NCBI GenBank assembly: GCA_017625275.1
Contig: JAGALI010000174.1
Coordinates: forward strand, 1-13,805
Source: Clostridia bacterium
Lineage (GTDB): Bacteria > Bacillota > Clostridia > Oscillospirales > CAG-272
Length of the DNA stretch: 13,805 nt
Direction: 5' to 3'
Shown here: positions 1 to 7,158 of the stretch, in pieces
How the letters are laid out: every line of letters begins with the position of its first letter
Numbering within the stretch: position 1 is the first letter of the stretch
The notes under the pieces: generated by a model
Told to the model about the DNA's origin: nothing
Database searches by the model: none
The model's input: the letters and a program-made list of their open reading frames with translations, nothing else
Program-made: the position numbers and the translations under genes

Positions 1-1227
1 CAGGGTAACGCACTTGGCATCGACCAAAGAAGAATTCTTTTCTCTCGCGTTCTCGATATGAATGATAGAGCACTTCGTAATGTAATCGTAGGACTTGGCA
101 ACAAGATGGACGGTGTTCCTCGTCAGGACCACTTCATGATTACTGTTGCAAGTGAAATTATGGCAATTCTTTGCCTTAGCGAAAATATTTCAGATCTCAA
201 GGATAGACTTGGCAGAATTTTGGTAGCTTATACATATGATGGTAAGCCAGTATATTGCCGTGACCTTGGCGTAAATGGCGCTATGGCAGCAGTTCTTAAG
301 GACGCACTTAAGCCTAACCTTGTTCAAACACTTGAAAATACACCTGCAATCATTCATGGTGGCCCATTTGCAAATATTGCACATGGCTGTAACTCTGTAA
401 GAGCAACTAAGCTCGCACTTAAGCTTGCTGATTACACAATCACAGAGGCAGGCTTCGGCGCTGACCTTGGCGCAGAGAAGTTCTTTGACATTAAGTGTCG
501 CTTTGCAGGACTTAAGCCATCGGCAGTAGTTCTTGTAGCAACAGTTCGTGCTCTTAAGTACAATGGTGGCGTTGCAAAGGCTGACCTTGGCACAGAGAAT
601 GTAGAGGCTCTTAAGGCTGGCGCAGTTAACCTTGAGGCTCATATTGATAACCTTCAAAAGTATGGTGTTCCTGTAGTTGTTGCTATAAATCGCTTCGGCT
701 CTGATAGCGAGGCTGAGCTTAAGGCAGTAGAGGACATCTGTCTTGCAAAGGGCGCAGAGTTCGCACTTAGTGAGGTGTTTGCTAAGGGTGGAGAAGGCGG
801 AATTGAGCTTGCTAAAAAGGTAGTTGAGGCTTGCGATAAGCCAAGTGACTTCCATTGCCTATATCCAGATGAAATGTCAATAAAGGATAAAATCATCACT
901 GTTGCAAAGGAAATCTATGGCGCAGCTGATGTTAAATTTGATGCAGTAGCAACCAAGGCTATCGCAGAGTTCGAGGCTCTTGACCCAGCATACAAGAGGT
1001 TCCCTGTATGTATGGCAAAGACACAGTACTCACTCTCTGATGACCAAACAAAGCTTGGTAGACCAACTGGCTTTACCCTCACCGTAAGAGAGGTTAAGCT
1101 CAGCGCAGGTGCTGGCTTTATGGTAGCCCTAACAGGCGCTATTATGACAATGCCAGGTCTTCCAAAGGCGCCTGCAGCGCTCAACATAGATGTTGATGAA
1201 AACGGAAAAATCACAGGACTTTTCTAA
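1..1227 (+). CDS. fhs: Formate-tetrahydrofolate ligase (10-formyl-THF synthetase), C-terminal ~408 residues, cut by the window start
   Basis: Catalyses ATP-dependent formylation of tetrahydrofolate with formate in the cytoplasm, feeding one-carbon units to purine synthesis, formyl-Met-tRNA or the methyl branch of acetogenesis. The frame is open from base 1 (reads QGNALGIDQRRI), well before the first ATG at 58, so the gene begins outside the window. Visible family marks, numbered from base 1, are the MNDRALRN block (residues 20-27), HGGPFANIAHGCNS, EAGFGADLGAEKFFDIKC (149-166) and the FTHFS signature VATVRALKYNGG (179-190). The C-terminus, PGLPKAPAALNIDVDENGKI then TGLF, is typical. The family is about 555 residues long, so roughly 150 are missing, including the ATP P-loop. 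Its stop lies one base before the tsaE start, indicating co-transcription. The family is widespread in clostridia, so its presence alone does not show acetogenesis. Confidence 0.97.
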   Translation, partial: QGNALGIDQRRILFSRVLDMNDRALRNVIVGLGNKMDGVPRQDHFMITVASEIMAILCLSENISDLKDRLGRILVAYTYDGKPVYCRDLGVNGAMAAVLKDALKPNLVQTLENTPAIIHGGPFANIAHGCNSVRATKLALKLADYTITEAGFGADLGAEKFFDIKCRFAGLKPSAVVLVATVRALKYNGGVAKADLGTENVEALKAGAVNLEAHIDNLQKYGVPVVVAINRFGSDSEAELKAVEDICLAKGAEFALSEVFAKGGEGGIELAKKVVEACDKPSDFHCLYPDEMSIKDKIITVAKEIYGAADVKFDAVATKAIAEFEALDPAYKRFPVCMAKTQYSLSDDQTKLGRPTGFTLTVREVKLSAGAGFMVALTGAIMTMPGLPKAPAALNIDVDENGKITGLF

Positions 1228-1228
1228 T

Positions 1229-1654
1229 ATGATAAAAGAAATAATTTCCCACTCAACTGTTGAAACGGAAAATATTGCTGAACAATTTGCCACATCGCTC
1301 GAAAAGAACGACTTTGTCGCTCTTTTCGGCGATCTTGGCGTCGGCAAGACAGCCTTTGTTAGAGGACTTGCTAGAGTTCTTTGCCCAGAGGCAATGGTAA
1401 AAAGTCCTACTTATACAATAGTAAACGAGTATAGAAAGGGCGAAAAAAAGCTCTTTCATTTTGACGTTTATAGAATAGAGGACGATGATGACCTTTATTC
1501 AATGGGCTTTTACGATTATTTAAAAAAGGGTATTTGCGTTTGTGAATGGAGCGAAAATATTCCTTGGGCAATTCCAAAGGACGCATATCGTGTAACAATA
1601 GAACGAGTCGAGGAAAGCACTGAGCATAGAAGAATAGTAATCGAAAAGGATTAA
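1229..1654 (+). CDS. tsaE: tRNA t6A37 threonylcarbamoyladenosine biosynthesis ATPase TsaE
   Basis: A 141-residue P-loop ATPase that works with TsaB and TsaD to transfer threonylcarbamoyl to A37 of ANN-decoding tRNAs in the cytoplasm. The sequence shows the Walker A motif GDLGVGKT (residues 34-41), the switch-like SPTYTIVNEY segment (59-68), HFDVYR (77-82) with the family aspartate D79, and the conserved E106-W107 in CEWSEN. Length matches the family. I chose ATG 1229 rather than the in-frame GTG/ATG codons further upstream because it follows the fhs stop by one base and begins at the usual TsaE N-terminus; the upstream extension would lie inside fhs. The tsaB start follows two bases after its stop, which fits the common tsaE-tsaB pairing. 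The ribosome binding site is modest (AGGA about 12 bases upstream), so translational coupling to fhs is likely. Confidence 0.95.
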   Translation: MIKEIISHSTVETENIAEQFATSLEKNDFVALFGDLGVGKTAFVRGLARVLCPEAMVKSPTYTIVNEYRKGEKKLFHFDVYRIEDDDDLYSMGFYDYLKKGICVCEWSENIPWAIPKDAYRVTIERVEESTEHRRIVIEKD

Positions 1655-1656
1655 AA

Positions 1657-2349
1657 ATGAAGATACTTGCAATAGATTCCACAGCAAACACATCAACTGT
1701 GGCGCTTTTAGAAAACGAAGCACTGATTGCACTATATACGGTAAACACAGAAAACACTCATAGCGAAACGCTTTTGCCTATGGTAAAATCAATGCTTGAG
1801 TCAGCATCTGTGTCACCAGAGGAAATAGACGCCTATGCCGTAGCTAATGGACCAGGCTCATTTACAGGCGTGCGTATAGGTGTAGCTACCGTCAAGGGAC
1901 TTGCCTTTGGCAGAGATAAAAGATGCGTTGCCGTTAGCACAACAGAGGCTCTTTCTGAGAATCTGGAGGGCTTTGATGGCATAATATGTCCAGTGATGAA
2001 TGCCCGTCGTGGGCAGGTCTATACCTGTATCTATAAAAACGGCAAGCCTTTAATAGAGGAAGGCTGTATGATGCTTGACGAGCTTATCTCGATGCTCGAA
2101 AAATATGATGAAAAAATTTACTTTACAGGTGACGGCTATGAGCTTACACTTGATAAGGAAATCAAAAATAAATGTCACACCCCTGAAATGCTTAGATATT
2201 CCAACGCATATTCAGTAGGTAAGGTGGCATATAGAAAAATTGTAAGCGGTGATTATATCACCGATACCGATCTTCGCGTAAATTATCTAAGAAAGCCACA
2301 GGCAGAGCGTGAAAGAGAGGAAAAATTAAAAAGTGAGGGCAAATTATGA
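1657..2349 (+). CDS. tsaB: tRNA t6A biosynthesis protein TsaB (TsaD-binding paralogue)
   Basis: A 230-residue ASKHA-fold protein that forms a heterodimer with TsaD and scaffolds the t6A37 modification complex with TsaE. It is recognised by the N-terminal MKILAIDSTANTSTVALLEN strand-turn, THSETLLP (about residues 34-41), and the strongly conserved ANGPGSFTGVRIG followed by KGLAFG. The start is supported by AAAGGA at 1645-1650, six bases upstream. The stop overlaps the rpiB start codon by four bases (ATGA), a coupling arrangement. In many Firmicutes tsaB is followed by rimI and tsaD; neither is here, so tsaD must lie elsewhere in the genome. The family also includes inactive-protease (YeaZ) annotations, an older name for the same protein. 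Confidence 0.95.
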   Translation: MKILAIDSTANTSTVALLENEALIALYTVNTENTHSETLLPMVKSMLESASVSPEEIDAYAVANGPGSFTGVRIGVATVKGLAFGRDKRCVAVSTTEALSENLEGFDGIICPVMNARRGQVYTCIYKNGKPLIEEGCMMLDELISMLEKYDEKIYFTGDGYELTLDKEIKNKCHTPEMLRYSNAYSVGKVAYRKIVSGDYITDTDLRVNYLRKPQAEREREEKLKSEGKL

Positions 2350-2795
2350 AACCAATTGCAATAGCTTGCGACCACGCAGCATTAAATCTTAAGGCGGAGC
2401 TTTTGAAGCATTTTGATAGCACAGGTGTTGAGTATGTAGATTATGGTACATATGAAAATAAAAGCTGTAACTATCCCGACTATGCCGAAAAGGTATGCGA
2501 TGCTATAAATGAAGGAAAGAGCGAGCTAGGAATACTTGTATGTGGCACAGGAATAGGAATGAGCATGGCGGCAAATAAATGCAAGGGCATTCGCGCAGCC
2601 TGCTGTACAGATACCTTTAGCGCACGCTTTACAAGGCTTCATAATGATGCCAATGTTCTCTGTATGGGAGAAAGAGTTATCGGCGCAGGACTTGCTTGCG
2701 ACATTGCCGATATTTTCTTGAATACAGCCTTTGAGGGTGGCAGACATCAAACAAGAGTTGATATGGTAATGGCACTCGAGCAAAAACGCAAATAA
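2346..2795 (+). CDS. rpiB: Ribose-5-phosphate isomerase B (RpiB/LacAB family)
   Basis: A 149-residue cytoplasmic isomerase expected to interconvert ribose 5-phosphate and ribulose 5-phosphate in the non-oxidative pentose phosphate pathway. Visible active-site features are D9-H10 in IACDHAAL, the catalytic cysteine C66 within ILVCGTGIGMSMAANK, H99 in RLHNDANVL, and the closing GERVIG. Length matches RpiB. Related LacA/LacB (galactose-6-phosphate isomerase) and sugar-specific RpiB relatives look similar; a single-subunit gene with a CGTGIG loop favours RpiB, but substrate is inferred from the family. Its start overlaps the tsaB stop (ATGA) with GAGGG at 2335-2339 as the ribosome binding site. 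araA follows after 30 bases, pairing two pentose isomerases. Confidence 0.92.
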   Translation: MKPIAIACDHAALNLKAELLKHFDSTGVEYVDYGTYENKSCNYPDYAEKVCDAINEGKSELGILVCGTGIGMSMAANKCKGIRAACCTDTFSARFTRLHNDANVLCMGERVIGAGLACDIADIFLNTAFEGGRHQTRVDMVMALEQKRK

Positions 2796-2808
2796 TAGTA
2801 AATATTTT

Positions 2809-2816
2809 TAAGGAGA
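2809..2816 (+). promoter_or_regulatory. Strong ribosome binding site of araA
   Basis: AAGGAGA (2810-2816) lies nine bases before the araA ATG in an otherwise AT-rich 30-base gap. This is the only left-block gene with a near-consensus independent Shine-Dalgarno sequence, so araA can be translated without coupling to rpiB. No convincing promoter is visible in the gap, so read-through from the upstream genes is likely. Confidence 0.8.
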
Positions 2817-2825
2817 TATAAATAT

Positions 2826-4286
2826 ATGAAAAAGGTTTACTTTATAACAGGCTCTCAGGACCTATACGGAGAAGAGGTTCTTTTACAGGTGGCAGAGGAT
2901 AGTAAGACTATTGCAAGCTACCTCAATGAGAAAATTGATGGTGTTGAAATTGTTTACAAGTCAACAGTAAGAGATGAGGCAAGCTGTGTTGAGGCTTGTG
3001 CTTGCGCAACAAACGATGATGACTGTATCGCAGTTATTACATGGATGCACACCTTCAGCCCTGCAAAAATGTGGATTAAGGGACTTCAATTCCTCAAAAA
3101 GCCACTTCTTCATTTGCATACTCAAGCAAATGAAAAGCTTCCATATGACGAAATCGATATGGACTTTATGAACCTTAACCAAACAGCACATGGTGGACGC
3201 GAATATGGATTTATGGTAACCCGTCTTGGCGTGAAGCGTGAGGTTATTGTTGGCTATTATAAGCACGAGGATGTAATCGAAAGGATTAAAAAGTTCCTCG
3301 ATGTTGCACGCGCTGTAGATTTTTCAAAGAACCTAAAGGTTGCTATGTTTGGTAGCAATATGAGAGAGGTTTCTGTAACTGATGGCGATAGAGTAGAAAG
3401 CCAAATCAAATACGGCTGGAATGTAAACTATTACGGAATTGGCGACCTTGTGGCGCTTGTAAATGCAGTAACTGATAAAGAGCTAGAGGATAAAATGGCA
3501 GAATATGCTAGCCTCTATGAAATGAATACAACTGACCTTGATGCTGTTAAGGAGCAGGCAAAGTACGAAATCGCACTTGATAAGTTCATGAAGGATGGTG
3601 GCTTTGGAGCTTATACCGATACCTTCCAGGACCTTCATGGCATGAAGCAGCTTCCAGGACTTGCTACTCAAAGAATGATGGCAAAGGGCTATGGCTTCGG
3701 CGCAGAGGGCGACTATAAGACATCAGCACTTAATGCAATCCTAGTAGAAATGGCAAAGGGCAGAAGTGGCTCAACAGGCTTTATGGAGGACTATACCTAC
3801 GACTTCACCAAGGGTGAAGAGGTGGTTCTCGGCTCACATATGCTTGAGGTTTCACCTGATTTTGCTTCAAATAAGCCAAAGATAGAGGTTCATCACCTTG
3901 GAATCGGTGGAAAAGAGCCACCAGCAAGACTTGTATTTGATGGCGTTGAGGGCGATGGCGTTGCAGTATGTATGATAGATATGGGCAATCGCTTCCGCCT
4001 TATCTGTGCAAGCATTGAGCTTGTAAAGCAACCAAAGCCAATGCCAAAGCTTCCTGTTGCAAGAATTATGTGGAAGCTGAAGCCAGACCACGCAACTGGT
4101 GCGGCAGCTTGGATTTATGCAGGTGGTGCACACCACACAGTAGTTTCAACTGCTCTTACAGTTGACGATATTCGCCTCTTTGCAAAGCTCACAGATACAG
4201 AGCTTGTAGTAATTGACGAGAATACAAAGCTTGACGAGTTTCAGGATAAGCTTGATATGCTTGACCTTCTTGCAAAGCTTAAATAA
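2826..4286 (+). CDS. araA: L-arabinose isomerase
   Basis: A 486-residue cytoplasmic isomerase predicted to convert L-arabinose to L-ribulose, using a divalent metal (usually Mn2+). Family blocks are visible throughout: ITGSQDLYGEEVL near the N-terminus, ITWMHTFSPAKMWIKGL, LHTQANEKLPYDEIDMDFMN, then FGAEGDYKTSAL and GFMEDYTYDF. The metal and catalytic residues appear as E294, E321, H338 (GSHMLEV) and the pair H436-H437 in GGAHHTVVS, aligning with E. coli E306, E333, H350 and the HH pair near 450. Length is close to the roughly 500 residues usual for AraA, so it looks intact. No araB, araD, araR or sugar transporter is in the window, unlike a typical arabinose operon. Transcription probably ends at the hairpin just downstream. 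Confidence 0.96.
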   Translation: MKKVYFITGSQDLYGEEVLLQVAEDSKTIASYLNEKIDGVEIVYKSTVRDEASCVEACACATNDDDCIAVITWMHTFSPAKMWIKGLQFLKKPLLHLHTQANEKLPYDEIDMDFMNLNQTAHGGREYGFMVTRLGVKREVIVGYYKHEDVIERIKKFLDVARAVDFSKNLKVAMFGSNMREVSVTDGDRVESQIKYGWNVNYYGIGDLVALVNAVTDKELEDKMAEYASLYEMNTTDLDAVKEQAKYEIALDKFMKDGGFGAYTDTFQDLHGMKQLPGLATQRMMAKGYGFGAEGDYKTSALNAILVEMAKGRSGSTGFMEDYTYDFTKGEEVVLGSHMLEVSPDFASNKPKIEVHHLGIGGKEPPARLVFDGVEGDGVAVCMIDMGNRFRLICASIELVKQPKPMPKLPVARIMWKLKPDHATGAAAWIYAGGAHHTVVSTALTVDDIRLFAKLTDTELVVIDENTKLDEFQDKLDMLDLLAKLK

Positions 4287-4290
4287 TTTT

Positions 4291-4319
4291 AAAAGAGATG
4301 CTTCGGCATCTCTTTTTTT
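4291..4319 (+). terminator. Intrinsic terminator after araA with UUCG tetraloop
   Basis: An 11-bp perfect stem, AAAAGAGATGC (4291-4301) with GCATCTCTTTT (4306-4316), is closed by the very stable C(UUCG)G tetraloop (4302-4305) and followed by a T run to 4319. It begins five bases after the araA stop. It should end the fhs-tsaE-tsaB-rpiB-araA transcript and isolate it from the arginine operon. Confidence 0.93.
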
Positions 4320-4364
4320 ATAAAAAGTAAAAATACAGCTTTTTTGCATTTATGCACGAAAATG

Positions 4365-4398
4365 TGAATAATATTCATATATATTCAAAAAATATTCA
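4365..4398 (+). promoter_or_regulatory. Candidate upstream ArgR/AhrC operator cluster (ARG-box-like half-sites)
   Basis: The perfect palindrome TGAATAATATTCA (4365-4377) is followed by two more ATATTCA copies. In total ATATTCA occurs at 4371-4377, 4381-4387 and 4392-4398, spaced 10 and 11 bases and so on the same face of the helix. ARG boxes of ArgR/AhrC resemble TGAAT-4 bases-ATTCA; the first site has a three-base centre, and 4385-4398 matches with two mismatches. The cluster lies about 105-140 bases before the predicted start site of the arginine operon. Binding by ArgR is inferred from motif and context; no argR gene is in the window. Confidence 0.6.
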
Positions 4399-4446
4399 CT
4401 CAAAATCCCTTTATATTATAAAAGGAGAAAAAATTTTCACATTTTT

Positions 4447-4460
4447 TGAATATTTTTTCA
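4447..4460 (+). promoter_or_regulatory. Promoter-proximal ARG-box-like site overlapping an UP-element-like tract
   Basis: TGAATATTTTTTCA matches the TGAAT-4 bases-ATTCA ARG-box pattern at all but one fixed position. It ends eight bases before the -35 hexamer. The same AT tract (4446-4467) also fits the E. coli UP-element consensus nnAAAWWTWTTTTnnnAAAnnn with about one mismatch and in the correct register. It could therefore bind the RNA polymerase alpha C-terminal domain, an arginine repressor, or both in competition. This is sequence matching by eye. Confidence 0.6.
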
Positions 4461-4468
4461 AAAATCAC

Positions 4469-4497
4469 TTGACAAGCGAGAATGATGGATATATAAT
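4469..4497 (+). promoter_or_regulatory. Consensus sigma-A promoter of the arginine operon
   Basis: TTGACA (4469-4474) and TATAAT (4492-4497) are both exact consensus hexamers with an optimal 17-base spacer. The start site should be near 4504, leaving a leader of about 36 bases before argG. That is too short for a T-box or other arginine riboswitch, which points to control by DNA-binding proteins upstream. Confidence 0.92.
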
Positions 4498-4539
4498 AGG
4501 TAACATAAAAAACAAAAATCATTTTCGGAGGAAATTAAA

Positions 4540-5769
4540 ATGGATAAGAAGAATATTAAAAAGGTAGTGCTTGCATACTCAGGTGGACTTGATACATCAA
4601 TTATCATTCCATGGCTCAAGGAAAACTACAACAACTGTGAGGTTATCGCAGTATCAGGAAATGTAGGACAGGCTGATGAGCTTGAGGGTCTTGAGGAGAA
4701 GGCTCTTAAGACAGGCGCATCAAAGCTCTACATTGAGGACCTTACAGAGGAATTTGTAAACGACTACATAATCCCAACAGTAAAGGCAGGCGCTCTTTAC
4801 GAGGAATATATGCTTGGAACATCCTTTGCACGCCCAATTATCGCAAAGAGAATTGCAGAAATCGCACTTGCTGAGGGTGCTGATGCGATTTGCCATGGAT
4901 GCACAGGTAAGGGTAATGACCAGGTTCGTTTCGAGCTTGCAATTAAGGCTTACGCACCAAATATGCCAATTATCGCACCTTGGCGTGAGTGGACAATAAA
5001 GTCTCGTGAGGAGGAAATCGAGTATGCTGAGGCGCACAATGTTCCTCTTAAGATAAATCGTGAGACAAACTACTCAAAGGATAAGAACCTTTGGCACCTA
5101 AGCCATGAGGGACTTGACCTTGAGGATGCTGGTAACGAGCCAATGTATGAAAAGGAAGGCTTCCTTGAAATGGGCGTATCCCCACTTCAGGCACCAGATA
5201 AGCCAACCTATATCACTCTCGACTTTGAAAAGGGTATTCCAGTAGCCTTCAACGACAAGAAGATGAGTGCTAAGGAAATCATTCTTGAGCTTAACAAGGT
5301 AGGTGGCGAGAATGGTATCGGACTTCTTGACATTGTTGAAAATCGTCTTGTAGGCATGAAATGTCGTGGCGTGTACGAAACCCCAGGTGGAGCAATTCTT
5401 TATTTAGCACACAACTATCTTGAAACCCTTTGCCTTGATAAAATGACAATGCACGAAAAGCAAAAGCTCTCAATCACCTTTGCAGAGCTTGTGTATAATG
5501 GTCAGTGGTACACCCCACTTCGCGAGGCTCTTAGCGCATTTGTTGATAAGACACAGGAAACAGTAACAGGTAAGGTTAAGATTAAGCTTTACAAGGGCAA
5601 TATGATAAAGGCAGGCGCTTGGAGTGATTACTCACTTTATTCAGAGGAAATCGCTACCTTTGGCGAGGATAATGTATATAACCAAGCAGATAGCGCAGGC
5701 TTTATTAACCTCTTTGGACTTCCAATCAAGGTTCAAGCTCAGGTTAATGCAAAAAATAACAAAAAATAA
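4540..5769 (+). CDS. argG: Argininosuccinate synthase
   Basis: A 409-residue cytoplasmic enzyme joining citrulline and aspartate with ATP to give argininosuccinate, the penultimate arginine step. The N-type PP-loop nucleotide motif AYSGGLDTS spans residues 12-20, and the second conserved block HGCTGKGNDQVRFE spans 119-132. Further family segments include APWREW, INRETNYSKDKNLWHLSHEG and GVYETPGG. Length is normal (about 400). ATG 4540 has GGAGG eight bases upstream and gives the standard N-terminus. It is the first gene of the arginine operon, directly behind the consensus promoter. argH follows after 15 bases. Placing argG-argH ahead of the ornithine genes means the last two pathway steps lie nearest the promoter. 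Confidence 0.98.
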   Translation: MDKKNIKKVVLAYSGGLDTSIIIPWLKENYNNCEVIAVSGNVGQADELEGLEEKALKTGASKLYIEDLTEEFVNDYIIPTVKAGALYEEYMLGTSFARPIIAKRIAEIALAEGADAICHGCTGKGNDQVRFELAIKAYAPNMPIIAPWREWTIKSREEEIEYAEAHNVPLKINRETNYSKDKNLWHLSHEGLDLEDAGNEPMYEKEGFLEMGVSPLQAPDKPTYITLDFEKGIPVAFNDKKMSAKEIILELNKVGGENGIGLLDIVENRLVGMKCRGVYETPGGAILYLAHNYLETLCLDKMTMHEKQKLSITFAELVYNGQWYTPLREALSAFVDKTQETVTGKVKIKLYKGNMIKAGAWSDYSLYSEEIATFGEDNVYNQADSAGFINLFGLPIKVQAQVNAKNNKK

Positions 5770-5784
5770 GGAAAAGAACTAATT

Positions 5785-7158
5785 ATGGAAAAAATGTGGG
5801 CGGGAAGATTTGATAAGGCGCTTGATAAGACAGCAGACGACTTCAATTCTTCGATTCATTTTGACAAAAAAATGTATAAGCAGGATATAAAAGGCTCTAT
5901 AGAGCATGCAACAATGCTCTGCAAGGTGGGAATTTTGACAGAGGATGAGCTTGGTCAAATTATCTCAGGTCTTGCCTCAATCCTCAACGATTTGAATAAT
6001 GGCACGCTCGCATTTGATGAAAATGCCGAGGACATACATATGTTTGTCGAGGCAGAGCTTACAAAAAGAATCGGGGATACGGGCAAGAAGCTACATACAG
6101 CCCGTTCCCGTAACGATCAGGTCGCACTTGACCTAAGGCTTTATATGCGTGACGAGACAAATGATGTTATCTCCATGCTAAAGGAGCTAATCGGTGCAAT
6201 TTTGGAGCAGGCAAGGGAGAATAAGGAAACAATTATGCCAGGCTATACACACCTTCAAAGGGCACAGCCAATCACCCTTGCACATCACCTTCTTGCTTAT
6301 TGCATGATGCTCCTTCGCGACATCACAAGGCTAGAGGATGCGCTTGCTCGTATGAATTATTCACCTCTTGGCTCTTGCGCCCTTGCAGGAACAACCTATC
6401 CTACAAATCGTGATATGGTTGCTGAGGCGCTTGGCTTTGATGGCGTTTGTATGAATTCAATCGATGGCGTTAGCGACAGGGATTATTGCATTGAGCTTGA
6501 GAGTGCCTTTGCAACAATTATGATGCACCTCTCTCGTTTTAGTGAGGAAATAATTCTTTGGTCAAGCTGGGAGTTTAAGTTTGTGGAGCTGGATGATGCA
6601 TATACAACAGGCTCATCAATTATGCCACAAAAGAAAAACCCTGATATGGCAGAGCTAGTAAGAGGAAAAACAGGACGCGTATATGGTGACCTTATCGCAA
6701 CTCTTACAATGCTTAAGGGAATTCCACTTGCATATAACAAGGATATGCAGGAGGACAAGGAGGCAATTTTTGATAGTGTAGAAACTGTTAAAAAGTGCTT
6801 ACAGGTATTTATTCCTATGATAGCGACAATGAAGCCTATTAAGGAAAATATGTATAACGCCTCTAAAAAGGGCTTTATAAATGCAACTGACCTTGCTGAT
6901 TACCTTACAAAGCGTGGCGTCCCATTCAGAACTGCTTATAAAATTGTAGGCACAATAGTAGGCAAATGCGTCAAGGAAAGCATAACTCTTGATGAGGTAT
7001 CCCTTGACGAATATAAAAAGCACTCTGAAATTTTTGATACAGACCTCTATGATGAGATTTCTCTTGAAACCTGCGTAAGAAAGAGAATATCAAAGGGTAG
7101 CACAGGCTACGAATCGGTAAACGAGCAGATAAAATATGTCGAAGGACTTCTAAAATGA
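5785..7158 (+). CDS. argH: Argininosuccinate lyase
   Basis: A 457-residue member of the fumarase/aspartase superfamily that splits argininosuccinate into arginine and fumarate in the cytoplasm; the active enzyme is a tetramer. Signature regions are MWAGRF at the N-terminus, HTARSRNDQ (104-112), PGYTHLQRAQP (152-162) with the conserved H156, and GSSIMPQKKNPD (276-287) carrying the flexible-loop catalytic serine S277 or S278. Length is typical. AAGGA overlapping the argG stop serves as the ribosome binding site. The stop overlaps the argC ATG by four bases (ATGA), so argH and argC are likely translationally coupled. I see nothing missing from the active site. Confidence 0.98.
   Translation: MEKMWAGRFDKALDKTADDFNSSIHFDKKMYKQDIKGSIEHATMLCKVGILTEDELGQIISGLASILNDLNNGTLAFDENAEDIHMFVEAELTKRIGDTGKKLHTARSRNDQVALDLRLYMRDETNDVISMLKELIGAILEQARENKETIMPGYTHLQRAQPITLAHHLLAYCMMLLRDITRLEDALARMNYSPLGSCALAGTTYPTNRDMVAEALGFDGVCMNSIDGVSDRDYCIELESAFATIMMHLSRFSEEIILWSSWEFKFVELDDAYTTGSSIMPQKKNPDMAELVRGKTGRVYGDLIATLTMLKGIPLAYNKDMQEDKEAIFDSVETVKKCLQVFIPMIATMKPIKENMYNASKKGFINATDLADYLTKRGVPFRTAYKIVGTIVGKCVKESITLDEVSLDEYKKHSEIFDTDLYDEISLETCVRKRISKGSTGYESVNEQIKYVEGLLK

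Larger units (their letters stand above)
4320..4539 (+). other. Intergenic control region between araA and argG
   Basis: This very AT-rich 220-base stretch holds a short inverted repeat GCATTTATGC (4346-4355), the upstream ATATTCA/ARG-box cluster, an isolated AAAGGAG-like sequence near 4421 with no credible gene behind it, the proximal ARG-box/UP-element tract, the consensus promoter, and the argG ribosome binding site GGAGG (4527-4531, eight bases before the ATG). I see no RNA gene. Confidence 0.8.

Noticed and set aside
190..855. Long - strand open frame opposite fhs (221 residues)
   Set aside because: It is very rich in Cys, Leu and Lys with no recognisable domain, and is fully antisense to a well-conserved gene. 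The repeated CTT/AAG codon use of fhs keeps the opposite frame open.
4371..4398. ATATTCA copies as a CRISPR or transposon end
   Set aside because: The repeats are only seven bases with 3-4 base gaps, no spacers and no cas or transposase gene nearby; an operator cluster explains them better.
4498..4539. T-box or arginine-responsive riboswitch before argG
   Set aside because: The leader from the predicted start site is only about 36 bases, with no terminator hairpin or T-box sequence.
4352..4567. 71-residue + strand reading frame in the araA-argG gap
   Set aside because: Its composition (Asn/Ile/Lys/Phe-rich) simply reflects AT-rich DNA. It runs across the promoter and into argG in another frame, and has no ribosome binding site.
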